From: DASYAE01 sp036501535
Lineage (GTDB): Bacteria; Actinomycetota; Actinomycetes; Streptomycetales; Catenulisporaceae
Length of the DNA: 17,102 bases
Assembly: GCA_036501535.1 (NCBI GenBank)
Contig: DASYAE010000040.1
Span: 1-17,102, forward strand
Reading direction: 5' to 3'
The translations under genes were made by a program, and so were the position numbers. This document shows, one piece after another, positions 1-6,495 of this stretch. Within the stretch, counting starts at the first letter, position 1. The number at the start of each line of letters is the position of its first letter. The notes beneath the pieces were generated by a model, which worked only from the letters and a program-made list of their open reading frames with translations, did no database searches and was not told the DNA's origin.

Positions 1-92
1 ACCGGGGCGGGGGTCTGGCTGGTCTGCGTGGTCGGCATGGTGCCCGCTTCTACCACTTCAGGGCATTGCACTTCAAGGGGTGTGATAGTCAT
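1..92 (-). CDS. 5' part of an unidentified gene, cut by the left window edge
   Basis: An open frame on the minus strand begins with ATG at 92-90 and stays open for 30 codons to the window edge, starting MTITPLEVQCPEVVEAGTMP and then turning Thr/Gln/Pro-rich. Two things support it as a real gene. Its ATG overlaps the TGA of the kinase gene upstream in the ATGA arrangement used repeatedly in this operon, and a good ribosome binding site (GAGGGA, 5 nt before the ATG) lies in the end of the kinase gene. Only the N-terminus is visible, so the product cannot be named. No signal peptide or membrane segment is seen in the 30 residues. Confidence 0.6.
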   Translation of the reverse strand, partial: MTITPLEVQCPEVVEAGTMPTTQTSQTPAP

Positions 93-979
93 GGGAATCC
101 CTCACTCTTTCGGGTATCCCACCTTTTCCGACACACTCCCCCCGGTCGGCCGAGTCTGCTGTTGCGTCCGATTCCGATCAGGCCCAAGGCACGCAGGACG
201 GCCCAGCCGCGGGCTCGGGTGACGGTGGCTTCGTCGATGGCTTCATCGGTGGGGCCGTAGGCGTAGGTGTCGAAGAAGCGGCTTGCGGTGCCGGCCGGCA
301 GCAGGATCCAGGCGGCGGAGAGATCGGTCGCGGGATCGCCTGCGCAGAGCTCGCCGAAGTCGATCACCCCGGCGAGCAGCCCGTCCTGGACGACCACGTT
401 CGCCGGATGCAGGTCGCCGTGTAGCCAGAGCGGCGGGCCCTGCCAGACTGGCGCCGCGAGAGCCTTCTGCCACACTTCCTGCGCGGCGTCAGCGTTCGGA
501 TGGTCGGCGATGAGGTCGAACTGGTCGGCGGTGGCCTGGAATTCGGCCAGGGGGACGCCGCGCGCGGGGTTGGCGGGGGCGTCTGCGGGCGCCTGGTGAT
601 GCAGTGCACTGAGGAATTCTGCGAGGACGTCGGCCGCTTCGGTGCGTGTGATCGGTGCGCGATCGGCCGGGTCTCCCTCGACCCAGCGCACGATCGACCA
701 GGTGTGGTCGAAGAGGCTTGATGGTTTGCCGATACGCACCGGGGTGGGTGTTGGCAGGGGCAGGCGCTTCGCCAGTGTTGGCAGCCACGTCTGCTCGATG
801 TGCAGCAGGGCCGGCGCTCGCTCGGTACGCGGCATGCGCACTGCCAGTTCGTCGCCGAGGCGGAACTGCTGGTTGTCCCAGCCTCCGTCGACGTCTTGCA
901 GTTCGAGGTCCGCGAGATCCGGATGCTGGTCCCGTAGCAGCGCCCGCACCAGGTCCTGCTCGAACTTGAAATCCTCCAC
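89..979 (-). CDS. Aminoglycoside phosphotransferase (APH/choline kinase-like) family protein
   Basis: This 296-aa protein has the kinase core of the APH family, which transfers phosphate from ATP to a small-molecule hydroxyl. The Brenner-type catalytic loop HGDLHPAN lies at residues 187-194 (catalytic Asp189). The metal-binding loop IDFGE is at 206-210 (Asp207), and the N-lobe segment with AVRMPR is near 46-51. I chose the GTG at 979-977 because GGAGG sits 7 nt upstream; the in-frame GTG six codons earlier has no such site. The substrate is unknown. Family members include drug-modifying enzymes but also many housekeeping kinases, so resistance should not be assumed. After the conserved GLIGIGRN...GRPGG segment the last ~15 residues (basic, ending SEGFP) look unlike what I recall of the family's usual C-terminus. 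The gene lies 84 nt after the lipoprotein gene and overlaps the next gene by 4 nt. Confidence 0.88.
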   Translation of the reverse strand: MEDFKFEQDLVRALLRDQHPDLADLELQDVDGGWDNQQFRLGDELAVRMPRTERAPALLHIEQTWLPTLAKRLPLPTPTPVRIGKPSSLFDHTWSIVRWVEGDPADRAPITRTEAADVLAEFLSALHHQAPADAPANPARGVPLAEFQATADQFDLIADHPNADAAQEVWQKALAAPVWQGPPLWLHGDLHPANVVVQDGLLAGVIDFGELCAGDPATDLSAAWILLPAGTASRFFDTYAYGPTDEAIDEATVTRARGWAVLRALGLIGIGRNSRLGRPGGVCRKRWDTRKSEGFP

Positions 980-1063
980 CGCTGAGCCTCCGATCACGGC
1001 AGGGTCGGTATCCGCGGCTTGTGTGGCTTGCGTTGCTTCCGCGGCTTCCGGGGCGCGCCGGGG

Positions 1064-1654
1064 TCAGGATTTCACGATCACCGTGATGGTGACTTTGCCT
1101 ACGACGCAGCTGCCGTCCGTCGGCAGTTGTGCGGCGGTGGCTCCGGTCGGGCATGCGGGCAGGGGCGGGGACGCGGAAGCTGGAGCGGTTGTGGTCGGGA
1201 CGGAGAGTGTCCAGGTCAGCGTGGTCGTGCCGGGTGCTTTCGCCTGGTATTGCTCGCTCCACCCGGTTTGGCAGCCGGTGCTCGGTGTGGCGCAGGGTTC
1301 TGGGGACGAGTGGTCCATCGGGCCGTCGTCCTGGAGGACGGCGGTGTTGCCGTGGCCGGCCTGGGTCCAGTCGGCTCCCGGGAAGATGCCCAGGTCCACT
1401 CTGAGGTAGTCGCTCGCACCCGGCAGCGTGACGGTCCGCGCGGCCTCTGGCGGCTCGATGCGGCCGTCGGGTCCGGCCTGGGCTGAAAGCTCGATGTGCG
1501 TGACTGGCAGTGGGCCGCAGCAGACCGGGTGGCCGGAGTTGGAGCAACCGGTGAGTGCGGCGGCCGCCATCAGCGTCAACGCGCACACCGCTGGCAGAGC
1601 CGGTAGAGCTGGTAGAGCCGGCGGCCTGAGGTGCCGCCGTCCGCGGCCGGTCAA
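1064..1654 (-). CDS. Lipoprotein with a beta-rich, possibly chagasin-like domain
   Basis: This 196-aa protein begins with a basic n-region (about residues 1-10), an Ala/Leu/Pro hydrophobic stretch (about 12-33) and a lipobox L34-T-G-C37. It should therefore be lipid-anchored outside the membrane. The TTG start at 1654-1652 was chosen because it overlaps the upstream TGA (TTGA), has GGGA 8 nt before it, and gives a proper signal peptide. The mature part is beta-rich, with Cys pairs (C45/C46, C121/C128, C168/C183). Residues about 66-150, including a GADW turn and the stretch QAKAPGTTTLTW, resemble the strand pattern of chagasin (family I42) cysteine peptidase inhibitors. The hallmark NPTTG motif is absent, so this is a tentative fold guess. 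It sits two genes downstream of a cysteine peptidase effector. A plain substrate-binding or structural lipoprotein is the alternative. Confidence 0.7.
   Translation of the reverse strand: MTGRGRRHLRPPALPALPALPAVCALTLMAAAALTGCSNSGHPVCCGPLPVTHIELSAQAGPDGRIEPPEAARTVTLPGASDYLRVDLGIFPGADWTQAGHGNTAVLQDDGPMDHSSPEPCATPSTGCQTGWSEQYQAKAPGTTTLTWTLSVPTTTAPASASPPLPACPTGATAAQLPTDGSCVVGKVTITVIVKS
1593..1619 (-). repeat. Three tandem 9-bp units inside the lipoprotein signal peptide
   Basis: On the plus strand three 9-bp units of the form GGYAGAGCY run head to tail. On the coding strand they spell the Ala-Leu-Pro repeat at about residues 13-21 of the lipoprotein signal peptide. Such a unit can expand or contract in frame and would change the length of the hydrophobic core. 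Confidence 0.75.
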
Positions 1655-2046
1655 GGGTTCGTTCCCGTTTCTGTCCCGGCGACGTTGCGGCGGGTGGCTA
1701 TCAGGGCCGCGATCGTCTCGAGCCACCGCGCGAACAGCTCGTCGCGGGCTAGGTCTGGGCCGGTGCCCGCTGCGGCGGCCATCCAGTCGCGGGCGAGGGC
1801 GGTGGGCTGTGCGCCGATCAGGGGCTCGGGGAGTTCGAGTGCGGTCGGGATGCCCATCGAGCGGATGCAGCGGGCCAGGAAGGCGAGCGGGTACGGTCCG
1901 ACGCCGAGGTCCTGCGCGTGCCAGGATGCGGCGATGGCGGCTTCGGTGAACATTGCTTTGCGTGCCGGGCCGTCCAGTACCAGGCCGCGGGCGATGGCGG
2001 CCTCGACGTCGAGGTCGCGCAGGTCCGTGTCGGGGCGGGCGGTCAT
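1651..2046 (-). CDS. Unrecognised 131-aa helical protein in the ESX effector operon
   Basis: I do not recognise this protein. It appears alpha-helical, with no signal peptide, no membrane segment and no metal-binding cluster. Tryptophans occur at SWHAQD, RDWMAA and ARWLET. Its ATG (2046-2044) overlaps the TGA of the cysteine peptidase effector gene (ATGA), and its own TGA overlaps the TTG start of the lipoprotein gene, so all three should be translationally coupled. Its position directly after a type VII effector is where immunity proteins or effector chaperones are often found. That is a positional inference only. It is cytoplasmic by prediction. Confidence 0.75.
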   Translation of the reverse strand: MTARPDTDLRDLDVEAAIARGLVLDGPARKAMFTEAAIAASWHAQDLGVGPYPLAFLARCIRSMGIPTALELPEPLIGAQPTALARDWMAAAAGTGPDLARDELFARWLETIAALIATRRNVAGTETGTNP

Positions 2047-3641
2047 GAGGGGAGCTCCACGCCGTCCGGGGCCGGCATCTCAGAGGTCGCCGATCCGCCG
2101 ACGCCGGGGCCGGTGAGGGCGCCGAGCTGGCCGTTGACGAACTGGTTCTCGCTGACCCACTCGGTGAAGCCCCACGGGTTGTAGACCTCGAGGTTGCTGC
2201 CGTTGTGGGCGATGATGAGCATCTGGTGGCCGCCGCCGGCACCGGTCACGTCGAAGGGGACGGGCTTGCCCGAGTCGACCGCGGTCTGGATCTGGGGCAG
2301 TGCGGACTGGCGGTCGGCGGCGCTGCTCAAGCCTTGGTAGTGGTAGGCGCCGCCGGCGGCGCCGGACAGGTCCTGGTTCGCGAGGTAGTTCTCGCCCTTC
2401 GATTCGATGCCCTCGCCGTGGCCGAACAGGTTGGCCCAGAAGCCGTCGGCGTGCTGGCCGGCGCCGTACTGCTTCAGGTAGATCTGCTGGAGCCGCTGGT
2501 GCAGTGCGGCCGCGCTGTCGTCGCCGGGCGGGGGCTGGCTGCCGGCCGGCTCGCCGTAGCCGGTGGTCAGCGAGAGCATCAGGACCGGGTCGACGCTCGC
2601 CTGCGCGACCACCGTGGACGCGGCCACGCAGTCGCCGACGTTGCCCTGGTCGAACAGGTCCCAGCCCTGGACGTCGAGTCCGCCGTCCTGCTGGCCCTTG
2701 AATGCGGCCCAGTCCGCGCCCGAGCCCGTCGTGTTCGGGTCGTTCAGGTCGGGGGTCAGGTGCTCGGCGAGCCACAAGAGGTCGGTGCCGTGGGTGTGTA
2801 TCGCGGCGTCGAAAGACTCGACCTGGCTGAGCGAGTTGCCCGCGGCCAGGGCCTTCCATATGTACGCGGCCTCCTGCGGGGACTTTGCGTTCGTGAGCAG
2901 CCGCTCGAACGCGGCCTGGTCGGCGGCCGACATCGAGTTCAACCGCTGCGACGCGAGGGCCAGCGCGGTGGGGCTGAGGATGTCGCCGCCGATGGAGTCG
3001 GAGGCGTTGGCCAGGACCACGGCGCTGAGCGGGTCCATGTCGCCGGTGGTGATCTCCTGCGCGCGGGCGCCCTCGGCGTACTGGTTGAGCAGCGTCGCCG
3101 TGCCCGGGGCGGTGTTCGCGAGGTGCTGCGCCCCGGCGACCCGCGCGGCGGCGCCGCTCAGCGCGATCGGGAGGGCCTTCTGCTCGGGCTCGCCGGAGGT
3201 CATGTCGTAGCCGGAGAGCATCGTCCCGGCCTGCACCAGCTGCGACCGGCCGTCATGGTCCTGCTGCTGCGCCCAGGTCAGGTCCTCGGCCCACGACTCG
3301 AGGGTGTCCGCCGCCTTGCCGAGGGCCGCCTCGGTCGTCGAGATCTCGCTGGCCAGCGCCTTGATCGCCTGGGCCGCGTTCTCGGCGGCCTGGCCTTTCC
3401 AGGCGGTCGGCAGGGCGGAGTCCGTCACGCGGCCGATGTCGGCGGACGCGGTGGCGCATCCCTGCGCGGCGCTGCGATACGCCTGCGCCTGCGAGCGGAC
3501 GTCGCTCGGCGATCCGCTCGGCGCTGGGGGAGCGAGCGCGGCGTTTATCGCGACGGTCAGCTCGATCGGGTCGAGGCCGGGATCACCCGCCATGCTCTGC
3601 AGCTTGCCGTGCGCCGCCTGGAGGTCGGACAGGGTGCTCAT
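2043..3641 (-). CDS. Type VII (ESX) secretion substrate with C-terminal calpain/papain-like cysteine peptidase
   Basis: This 532-aa protein has a three-part layout. Residues about 45-135 form a WXG100-type helical hairpin (motif W81-K-G83, then a helix ending TLESWAEDLTWAQ), as in actinobacterial ESX effectors. Residues about 140-310 are an Ala-rich helical linker. Residues about 315-505 look like a papain-fold peptidase of the calpain type. It has Q332-G-N-V-G-D-C338 (oxyanion Gln and nucleophile Cys), H472 in GGGHQML and N488 in NPWG. The Trp that normally follows the calpain cysteine is Val here. There is no Sec signal, which fits export by ESX. The ATG at 3641-3639 overlaps the TGA of the EspC-like gene (ATGA); an upstream extension in the same frame would run through that gene and is rejected. 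The likely role is a secreted protease or toxin. Its target is unknown. Confidence 0.85.
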   Translation of the reverse strand: MSTLSDLQAAHGKLQSMAGDPGLDPIELTVAINAALAPPAPSGSPSDVRSQAQAYRSAAQGCATASADIGRVTDSALPTAWKGQAAENAAQAIKALASEISTTEAALGKAADTLESWAEDLTWAQQQDHDGRSQLVQAGTMLSGYDMTSGEPEQKALPIALSGAAARVAGAQHLANTAPGTATLLNQYAEGARAQEITTGDMDPLSAVVLANASDSIGGDILSPTALALASQRLNSMSAADQAAFERLLTNAKSPQEAAYIWKALAAGNSLSQVESFDAAIHTHGTDLLWLAEHLTPDLNDPNTTGSGADWAAFKGQQDGGLDVQGWDLFDQGNVGDCVAASTVVAQASVDPVLMLSLTTGYGEPAGSQPPPGDDSAAALHQRLQQIYLKQYGAGQHADGFWANLFGHGEGIESKGENYLANQDLSGAAGGAYHYQGLSSAADRQSALPQIQTAVDSGKPVPFDVTGAGGGHQMLIIAHNGSNLEVYNPWGFTEWVSENQFVNGQLGALTGPGVGGSATSEMPAPDGVELPS

Positions 3642-3964
3642 GCGGGAAGGACCCTGTTCACCGCGGCGGTGACGTTGTCCTCGGTCTCCTGGTAGAGCTG
3701 CGCCGAGGTGGAGACCTTCCGGACCGCTTCGGCGAGCGCGTCGCTGTCCACGCTCAGCTCGCTTCCCCAGGCGGTGTTGAACGCGGTCCACGCCTGGCCT
3801 ACGCCGGAGTCCCCGAACGCGTCGGCACTGTAGCAGAGGGAGTCGTAGAAGTCGGCTATCACCGTATTGTAGTCATCGTATACTCGGCCGAGCTGTCCGG
3901 CGACGCCGGAGAGGGATGCGGGATCGACCTGGAACCCGGATCCGCCGCCTGGATCGATGCGCAT
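3638..3964 (-). CDS. EspC/WXG100-like ESX secretion partner
   Basis: This 108-aa all-helical protein starts MRIDPGGGSGFQVDP. A helix runs over about residues 18-45, a Trp/Phe-rich turn lies at 59-70 (AWTAFNTAWGSEL), and a second helix carries Y91-Q-E-T-E95 near the C-terminus. This YxxxE matches the YxxxD/E export signal of ESX substrates, and the VDP...L start is typical of EspC-type (DUF2580) proteins. It probably pairs with the helical N-terminus of the effector encoded immediately downstream (4-nt overlap) for co-export. I chose the ATG at 3964-3962, which has GGGGGAA just before it. An ATG four codons upstream (3976) is possible. A few A/T-ending codons (ATA, AAT) make it slightly less biased than its neighbours. 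Confidence 0.8.
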   Translation of the reverse strand: MRIDPGGGSGFQVDPASLSGVAGQLGRVYDDYNTVIADFYDSLCYSADAFGDSGVGQAWTAFNTAWGSELSVDSDALAEAVRKVSTSAQLYQETEDNVTAAVNRVLPA

Positions 3965-4004
3965 GCGTTCCCCCATATCGACGATCGCCCCGTGGGGCAG
4001 GACT

Positions 4005-4026
4005 GCCGCGCAGCCGCGCCCGCGGC
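4005..4026 (-). other. Hairpin between the sugar operon and the ESX operon
   Basis: The arms GCCGCG (4005-4010) and CGCGGC (4021-4026) flank a 10-nt loop, seven nucleotides after the alpha/beta hydrolase stop. A second small palindrome, GCCCCGTGGGGC, follows at 3987-3998. No T-tract follows either on the minus strand, so termination is only a possibility. They could equally be leader structures of the ESX transcript. Confidence 0.3.
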
Positions 4027-4029
4027 GTG

Positions 4030-4057
4030 AGTCTAGTGGGGCGACCGGATTTGTACA
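4030..4057 (-). promoter_or_regulatory. Possible promoter for the ESX effector operon
   Basis: On the minus strand TGTACA (4057-4052) and TAGACT (4035-4030) are separated by 16 nt and match the -35 and -10 consensus at 4 of 6 and 4 of 6 positions. The -10 overlaps the stop codon of the hydrolase gene. Transcription would start about 60 nt before the EspC-like gene. In such GC-rich DNA this match is suggestive only. Confidence 0.35.
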
Positions 4058-5085
4058 CCGGCCAGTGCGCTTGCGACGAACGGCCAGCCGCGCCCGCCGT
4101 GGAAGCGGTGGCCGCCGTCGAAGCTCTGGAGCTGTGCGCGCCCTTGCGCGCCCATGACCGTGTAGACGTGTTCGACCTTGCCGAAGCACTCGCGTGCGGC
4201 CGCGGCCGGGAATAAGGGGTCGGATTCGCCTGACTCGCAGAACAGCGGCCGCGGCGCGATCAGCCCGGCGATGTCGTACAGCTCGGCCCAGCCCAGGACT
4301 CCGGGGACGTAGTTGTCGATGCAGTGCGCCTGCCGCATGATGCTCTCGCGGAACGTACCGAGACACCCGCTGACGTAAGCACATGCGATTCGCTGGTCCA
4401 GAGCGGCTGCGAACAGCGCGCAGGTGCCGCCGCCGGAGAATCCGACGCATCCGATGCGATGCGCGTCCAAGTCAGGGCGCGTCCGGATGTAGTCGACGGT
4501 TCGCATCACGTCCCACACGCGCCAGCCGGTCAGCGTCTCGCCGAGAAGCAGCGCGGATCCGGCGACGGGTTCGCACGCGGTGTGACCGGCGCCGCGCTCA
4601 CGCGTCATCGGGTCACGCCGGCGCCCGAATCCCATCGGCTCGATCGCGACCGCGGCCAGGCCGTGCCGCACCGCCTCGAGCGCGAAGGGCTGCGAGCCGT
4701 CCTCCTCAGGCATCGCCCCGATGCCCGCGATCTCGTCGGCTCCACGGCCGTGGCCGGGTATGCAGACGACGGTCGCGAACGGCGCGGCGCCCTGCTTCGG
4801 CGTCAGAACGTGGACAAGCACGGCGACGCCGGGCCTGCTGTTGAACACGACGGTCTCGCGCACGTACGTCGCAGAGTCCTGAATCGCGGTGCGGCTCGGA
4901 CTCAGCGCCGTTCGCTGCCTCGGCTGCGGGAACCCGCCGAGCAGGTCGGCCAGTTTCGCCCTCAGATCGTCTTGCCAGCGCAGCGCATCCGGCTCGGTCG
5001 TCGCGCGGAATGTCAGGCGCAGCGGCGCCTCGTCGTGGCGCTGCAGCGTCCATGCGACGGGATCCAGATCCGCATCCTGAGTCAC
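4033..5085 (-). CDS. Alpha/beta hydrolase (dienelactone hydrolase / acetyl-xylan-esterase-like)
   Basis: This 350-aa serine hydrolase is predicted to be cytoplasmic, with no signal peptide. The nucleophile elbow is G215-F-S217-G-G. The probable acid is D289 in GESDPLFP, and the base is H326 in FDGGHRFHGG. A CIPGHG segment (108-113) matches the oxyanion loop region of this superfamily. The layout resembles the abhydrolase_7 / carbohydrate esterase-like group. Its location in a sugar operon suggests a carbohydrate ester, or conceivably a sugar lactone, as substrate; neither is shown by the sequence. The start is the GTG at 5085-5083, overlapping the TGA of the VOC gene (GTGA). A second, unrelated esterase (CE7) lies on the other side of the locus, so the two may remove different ester groups. 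Confidence 0.82.
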   Translation of the reverse strand: MTQDADLDPVAWTLQRHDEAPLRLTFRATTEPDALRWQDDLRAKLADLLGGFPQPRQRTALSPSRTAIQDSATYVRETVVFNSRPGVAVLVHVLTPKQGAAPFATVVCIPGHGRGADEIAGIGAMPEEDGSQPFALEAVRHGLAAVAIEPMGFGRRRDPMTRERGAGHTACEPVAGSALLLGETLTGWRVWDVMRTVDYIRTRPDLDAHRIGCVGFSGGGTCALFAAALDQRIACAYVSGCLGTFRESIMRQAHCIDNYVPGVLGWAELYDIAGLIAPRPLFCESGESDPLFPAAAARECFGKVEHVYTVMGAQGRAQLQSFDGGHRFHGGRGWPFVASALAGVQIRSPH

Positions 5086-5462
5086 GCTGCGTCTGGTAAC
5101 GGCTCGACGGGCTCGAGGAACTCCAGCCGGTTGCCGAACGGGTCGTGCGAATAGAACCGCCGGTAGCCGGGGAGGTTGTCGTCCCAGTCGACTTCCGCGC
5201 CGCGTGCGGCGATCTGCTCGGCGTAGGCGCGGATTCCGTCGACGAGCAGCGCCGGGTGCGCCTTGCGGGGCGGGCGGAAGGCCTCTTCGATGCCGATGTG
5301 GATCTGCACGCCGCCCGCCTGGAACCAGACTCCGCCGCGTGCGGCGAGGACGGGCGGCTTGGGGATCTCGGTCATCCCGAGCGTGTCGCGGTAGTAGGCG
5401 CGAGCCTCGTCCTCGGAACCGGGCGTGGCGGGGAGCTGGACATGGTCGATCGCGACGATCAT
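5082..5462 (-). CDS. Glyoxalase/bleomycin-resistance-fold (VOC) protein
   Basis: This 126-aa protein has two beta-alpha-beta-beta-beta modules of the vicinal oxygen chelate fold. The first holds DHVQL with H7 and a VQIHIGIEE strand (H55). The second holds AHPALLV (H69) and the closing signature RFYSHDPFGNRLEFLEP with E114. These residues are placed as the metal ligands usual in the family. The ATG at 5462-5460 has GAGAGG 8 nt upstream. It lies 34 nt after the LacI gene and overlaps the hydrolase gene by 4 nt. VOC proteins span isomerases, lyases, dioxygenases and drug-binding proteins. Here a small-molecule step in the sugar route, or detoxification of a reactive carbonyl, is possible, but the reaction cannot be read from the sequence. 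Confidence 0.88.
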   Translation of the reverse strand: MIVAIDHVQLPATPGSEDEARAYYRDTLGMTEIPKPPVLAARGGVWFQAGGVQIHIGIEEAFRPPRKAHPALLVDGIRAYAEQIAARGAEVDWDDNLPGYRRFYSHDPFGNRLEFLEPVEPLPDAA

Positions 5463-5496
5463 TTCTGCGGCCTCTCAGCGTGCTTTTCCACGAAGT

Positions 5497-6495
5497 CTAC
5501 GAAGCCACCGTCGCGCCGCCGGGCCGCGCGGTCGAGGTGCGCACGACGAGGCTGGTCGGCAGTGCGGCGTGCCGGGGCTCGGCGTCGGGGTCGGCGATGC
5601 GCTGCAGCAGCAGATCCACGCCGCGCGCGCCCATCACGTCGAGCGGGATGTGCAGCGCGGTCAGAGCAGGATAGATGGTGCGCGCCATGAACGTGTCGTC
5701 CACCGTCACCAGGCTGAAGTCGCCCGGCACCGAGCGGCCCTGCCGGGCCAGGCCGCAGGCGACGCCGTGCGCCACCATCTCGTTGTGCGCGATGACCGCG
5801 GTGGCCCGGCTGGTGGGCACCAGGTCGGCGGCCGCCACGCCGTTGTCGAAGGTGAGGTCGAACGGGCCGAGCTGCTCGACGAGTTCGACCCCGAATTCGT
5901 CGCAGGCGTCCTGCATCGGCTGCCGGTGCCCGGCAGCGCGGGCGGTGCGGGTGCCGTTGACGTACACGATCCGGGTATGGCCGAGCGCCGCCAGGTGCCG
6001 CACGACGTGCCGCACGCCGGTCGCCAGCTCCGCATAGGCGCTGTCGATCTGCGCCACCCTGGCGCCGATCAGCGCCACCGGTCCGGCCTGCGCCAGCTCG
6101 CGCGCCATCGCGTCGGTCAGCCGCGGGCCGGCCAGCAGCAGGCCGTCGGTCTGCCCGGCCATGGCCTGCGCCAGCGCGTAGCCCTCGTCCGGGTCGTCGC
6201 CGGTCTCGGCCAGGAACAGCGCGTGGTCCTTGGACCGGGCCCGGTGCTGCACGGCCTTGATGAGCTCCGCGTAGTACGGGTTGACCACGTCCGGCACGAG
6301 CAGGCCCAGCGTCCCGGTACGGCCGCGGGCCAGCGCGCTGGCCGCGCGGTTGGGGGTGAACTCCAGCCGCCGGGCGGCCTCGAGCACCCGCTGCCGGGTG
6401 TCGGAGCGCACCGTGTCCGGCAGGCTGAAGACGCGCGAGACAGTGGACTGGGACACTCCCGCCGCGCGCGCCACGTCGGCCATGGTGGCGTTCAC
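5497..6495 (-). CDS. LacI-family transcriptional regulator
   Basis: This 332-aa regulator starts with the LacI helix-turn-helix (ADVARAAGVSQSTVSRVFS, residues about 6-24) and hinge helix (NRAASALARG, 49-58). A periplasmic-binding-protein-like effector domain (about 61-325) follows, including the usual LLVPDVVNPYYAEL and VTVDDTFMAR segments. It should bind a sugar or sugar derivative and control the divergent operons around 7809-7960, where a perfect palindrome with a central CG, typical of LacI operators, is present. The start is taken as GTG at 6495-6493, overlapping the upstream TGA (GTGA); the ATG four codons later (6483) is an alternative. It lies inside the operon it probably controls, giving autoregulation. 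Confidence 0.93.
   Translation of the reverse strand: MNATMADVARAAGVSQSTVSRVFSLPDTVRSDTRQRVLEAARRLEFTPNRAASALARGRTGTLGLLVPDVVNPYYAELIKAVQHRARSKDHALFLAETGDDPDEGYALAQAMAGQTDGLLLAGPRLTDAMARELAQAGPVALIGARVAQIDSAYAELATGVRHVVRHLAALGHTRIVYVNGTRTARAAGHRQPMQDACDEFGVELVEQLGPFDLTFDNGVAAADLVPTSRATAVIAHNEMVAHGVACGLARQGRSVPGDFSLVTVDDTFMARTIYPALTALHIPLDVMGARGVDLLLQRIADPDAEPRHAALPTSLVVRTSTARPGGATVAS

Noticed and set aside
46..80. Short direct repeat CACTTCA(A)GGG near the left edge
   Set aside because: Two imperfect ~10-bp copies within a coding frame; too short and inexact to be meaningful.
28..260. Two small plus-strand frames (28-222 and 66-260)
   Set aside because: They overlap the kinase 3' end and the start of the partial gene on the other strand, have no good ribosome sites, and their composition is typical of shadow frames in GC-rich DNA.
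1064..2242. A 392-aa minus-strand frame extending the lipoprotein upstream
   Set aside because: The first ~195 residues are Arg/Pro-rich shadow sequence across the 131-aa gene. The TTG at 1654 gives a correct lipoprotein signal peptide and a TTGA overlap.
2205..3695. A 496-aa plus-strand frame opposite the ESX effector
   Set aside because: It is antisense to a protein with a recognisable WXG head and a cysteine peptidase motif. Its translation is Val/Gly/Arg-rich with no motif.
3965..4450. N-terminal extension of the EspC-like gene up to 4450
   Set aside because: It runs antiparallel-like nonsense through the hydrolase gene in another frame. The short start matches EspC-type proteins.
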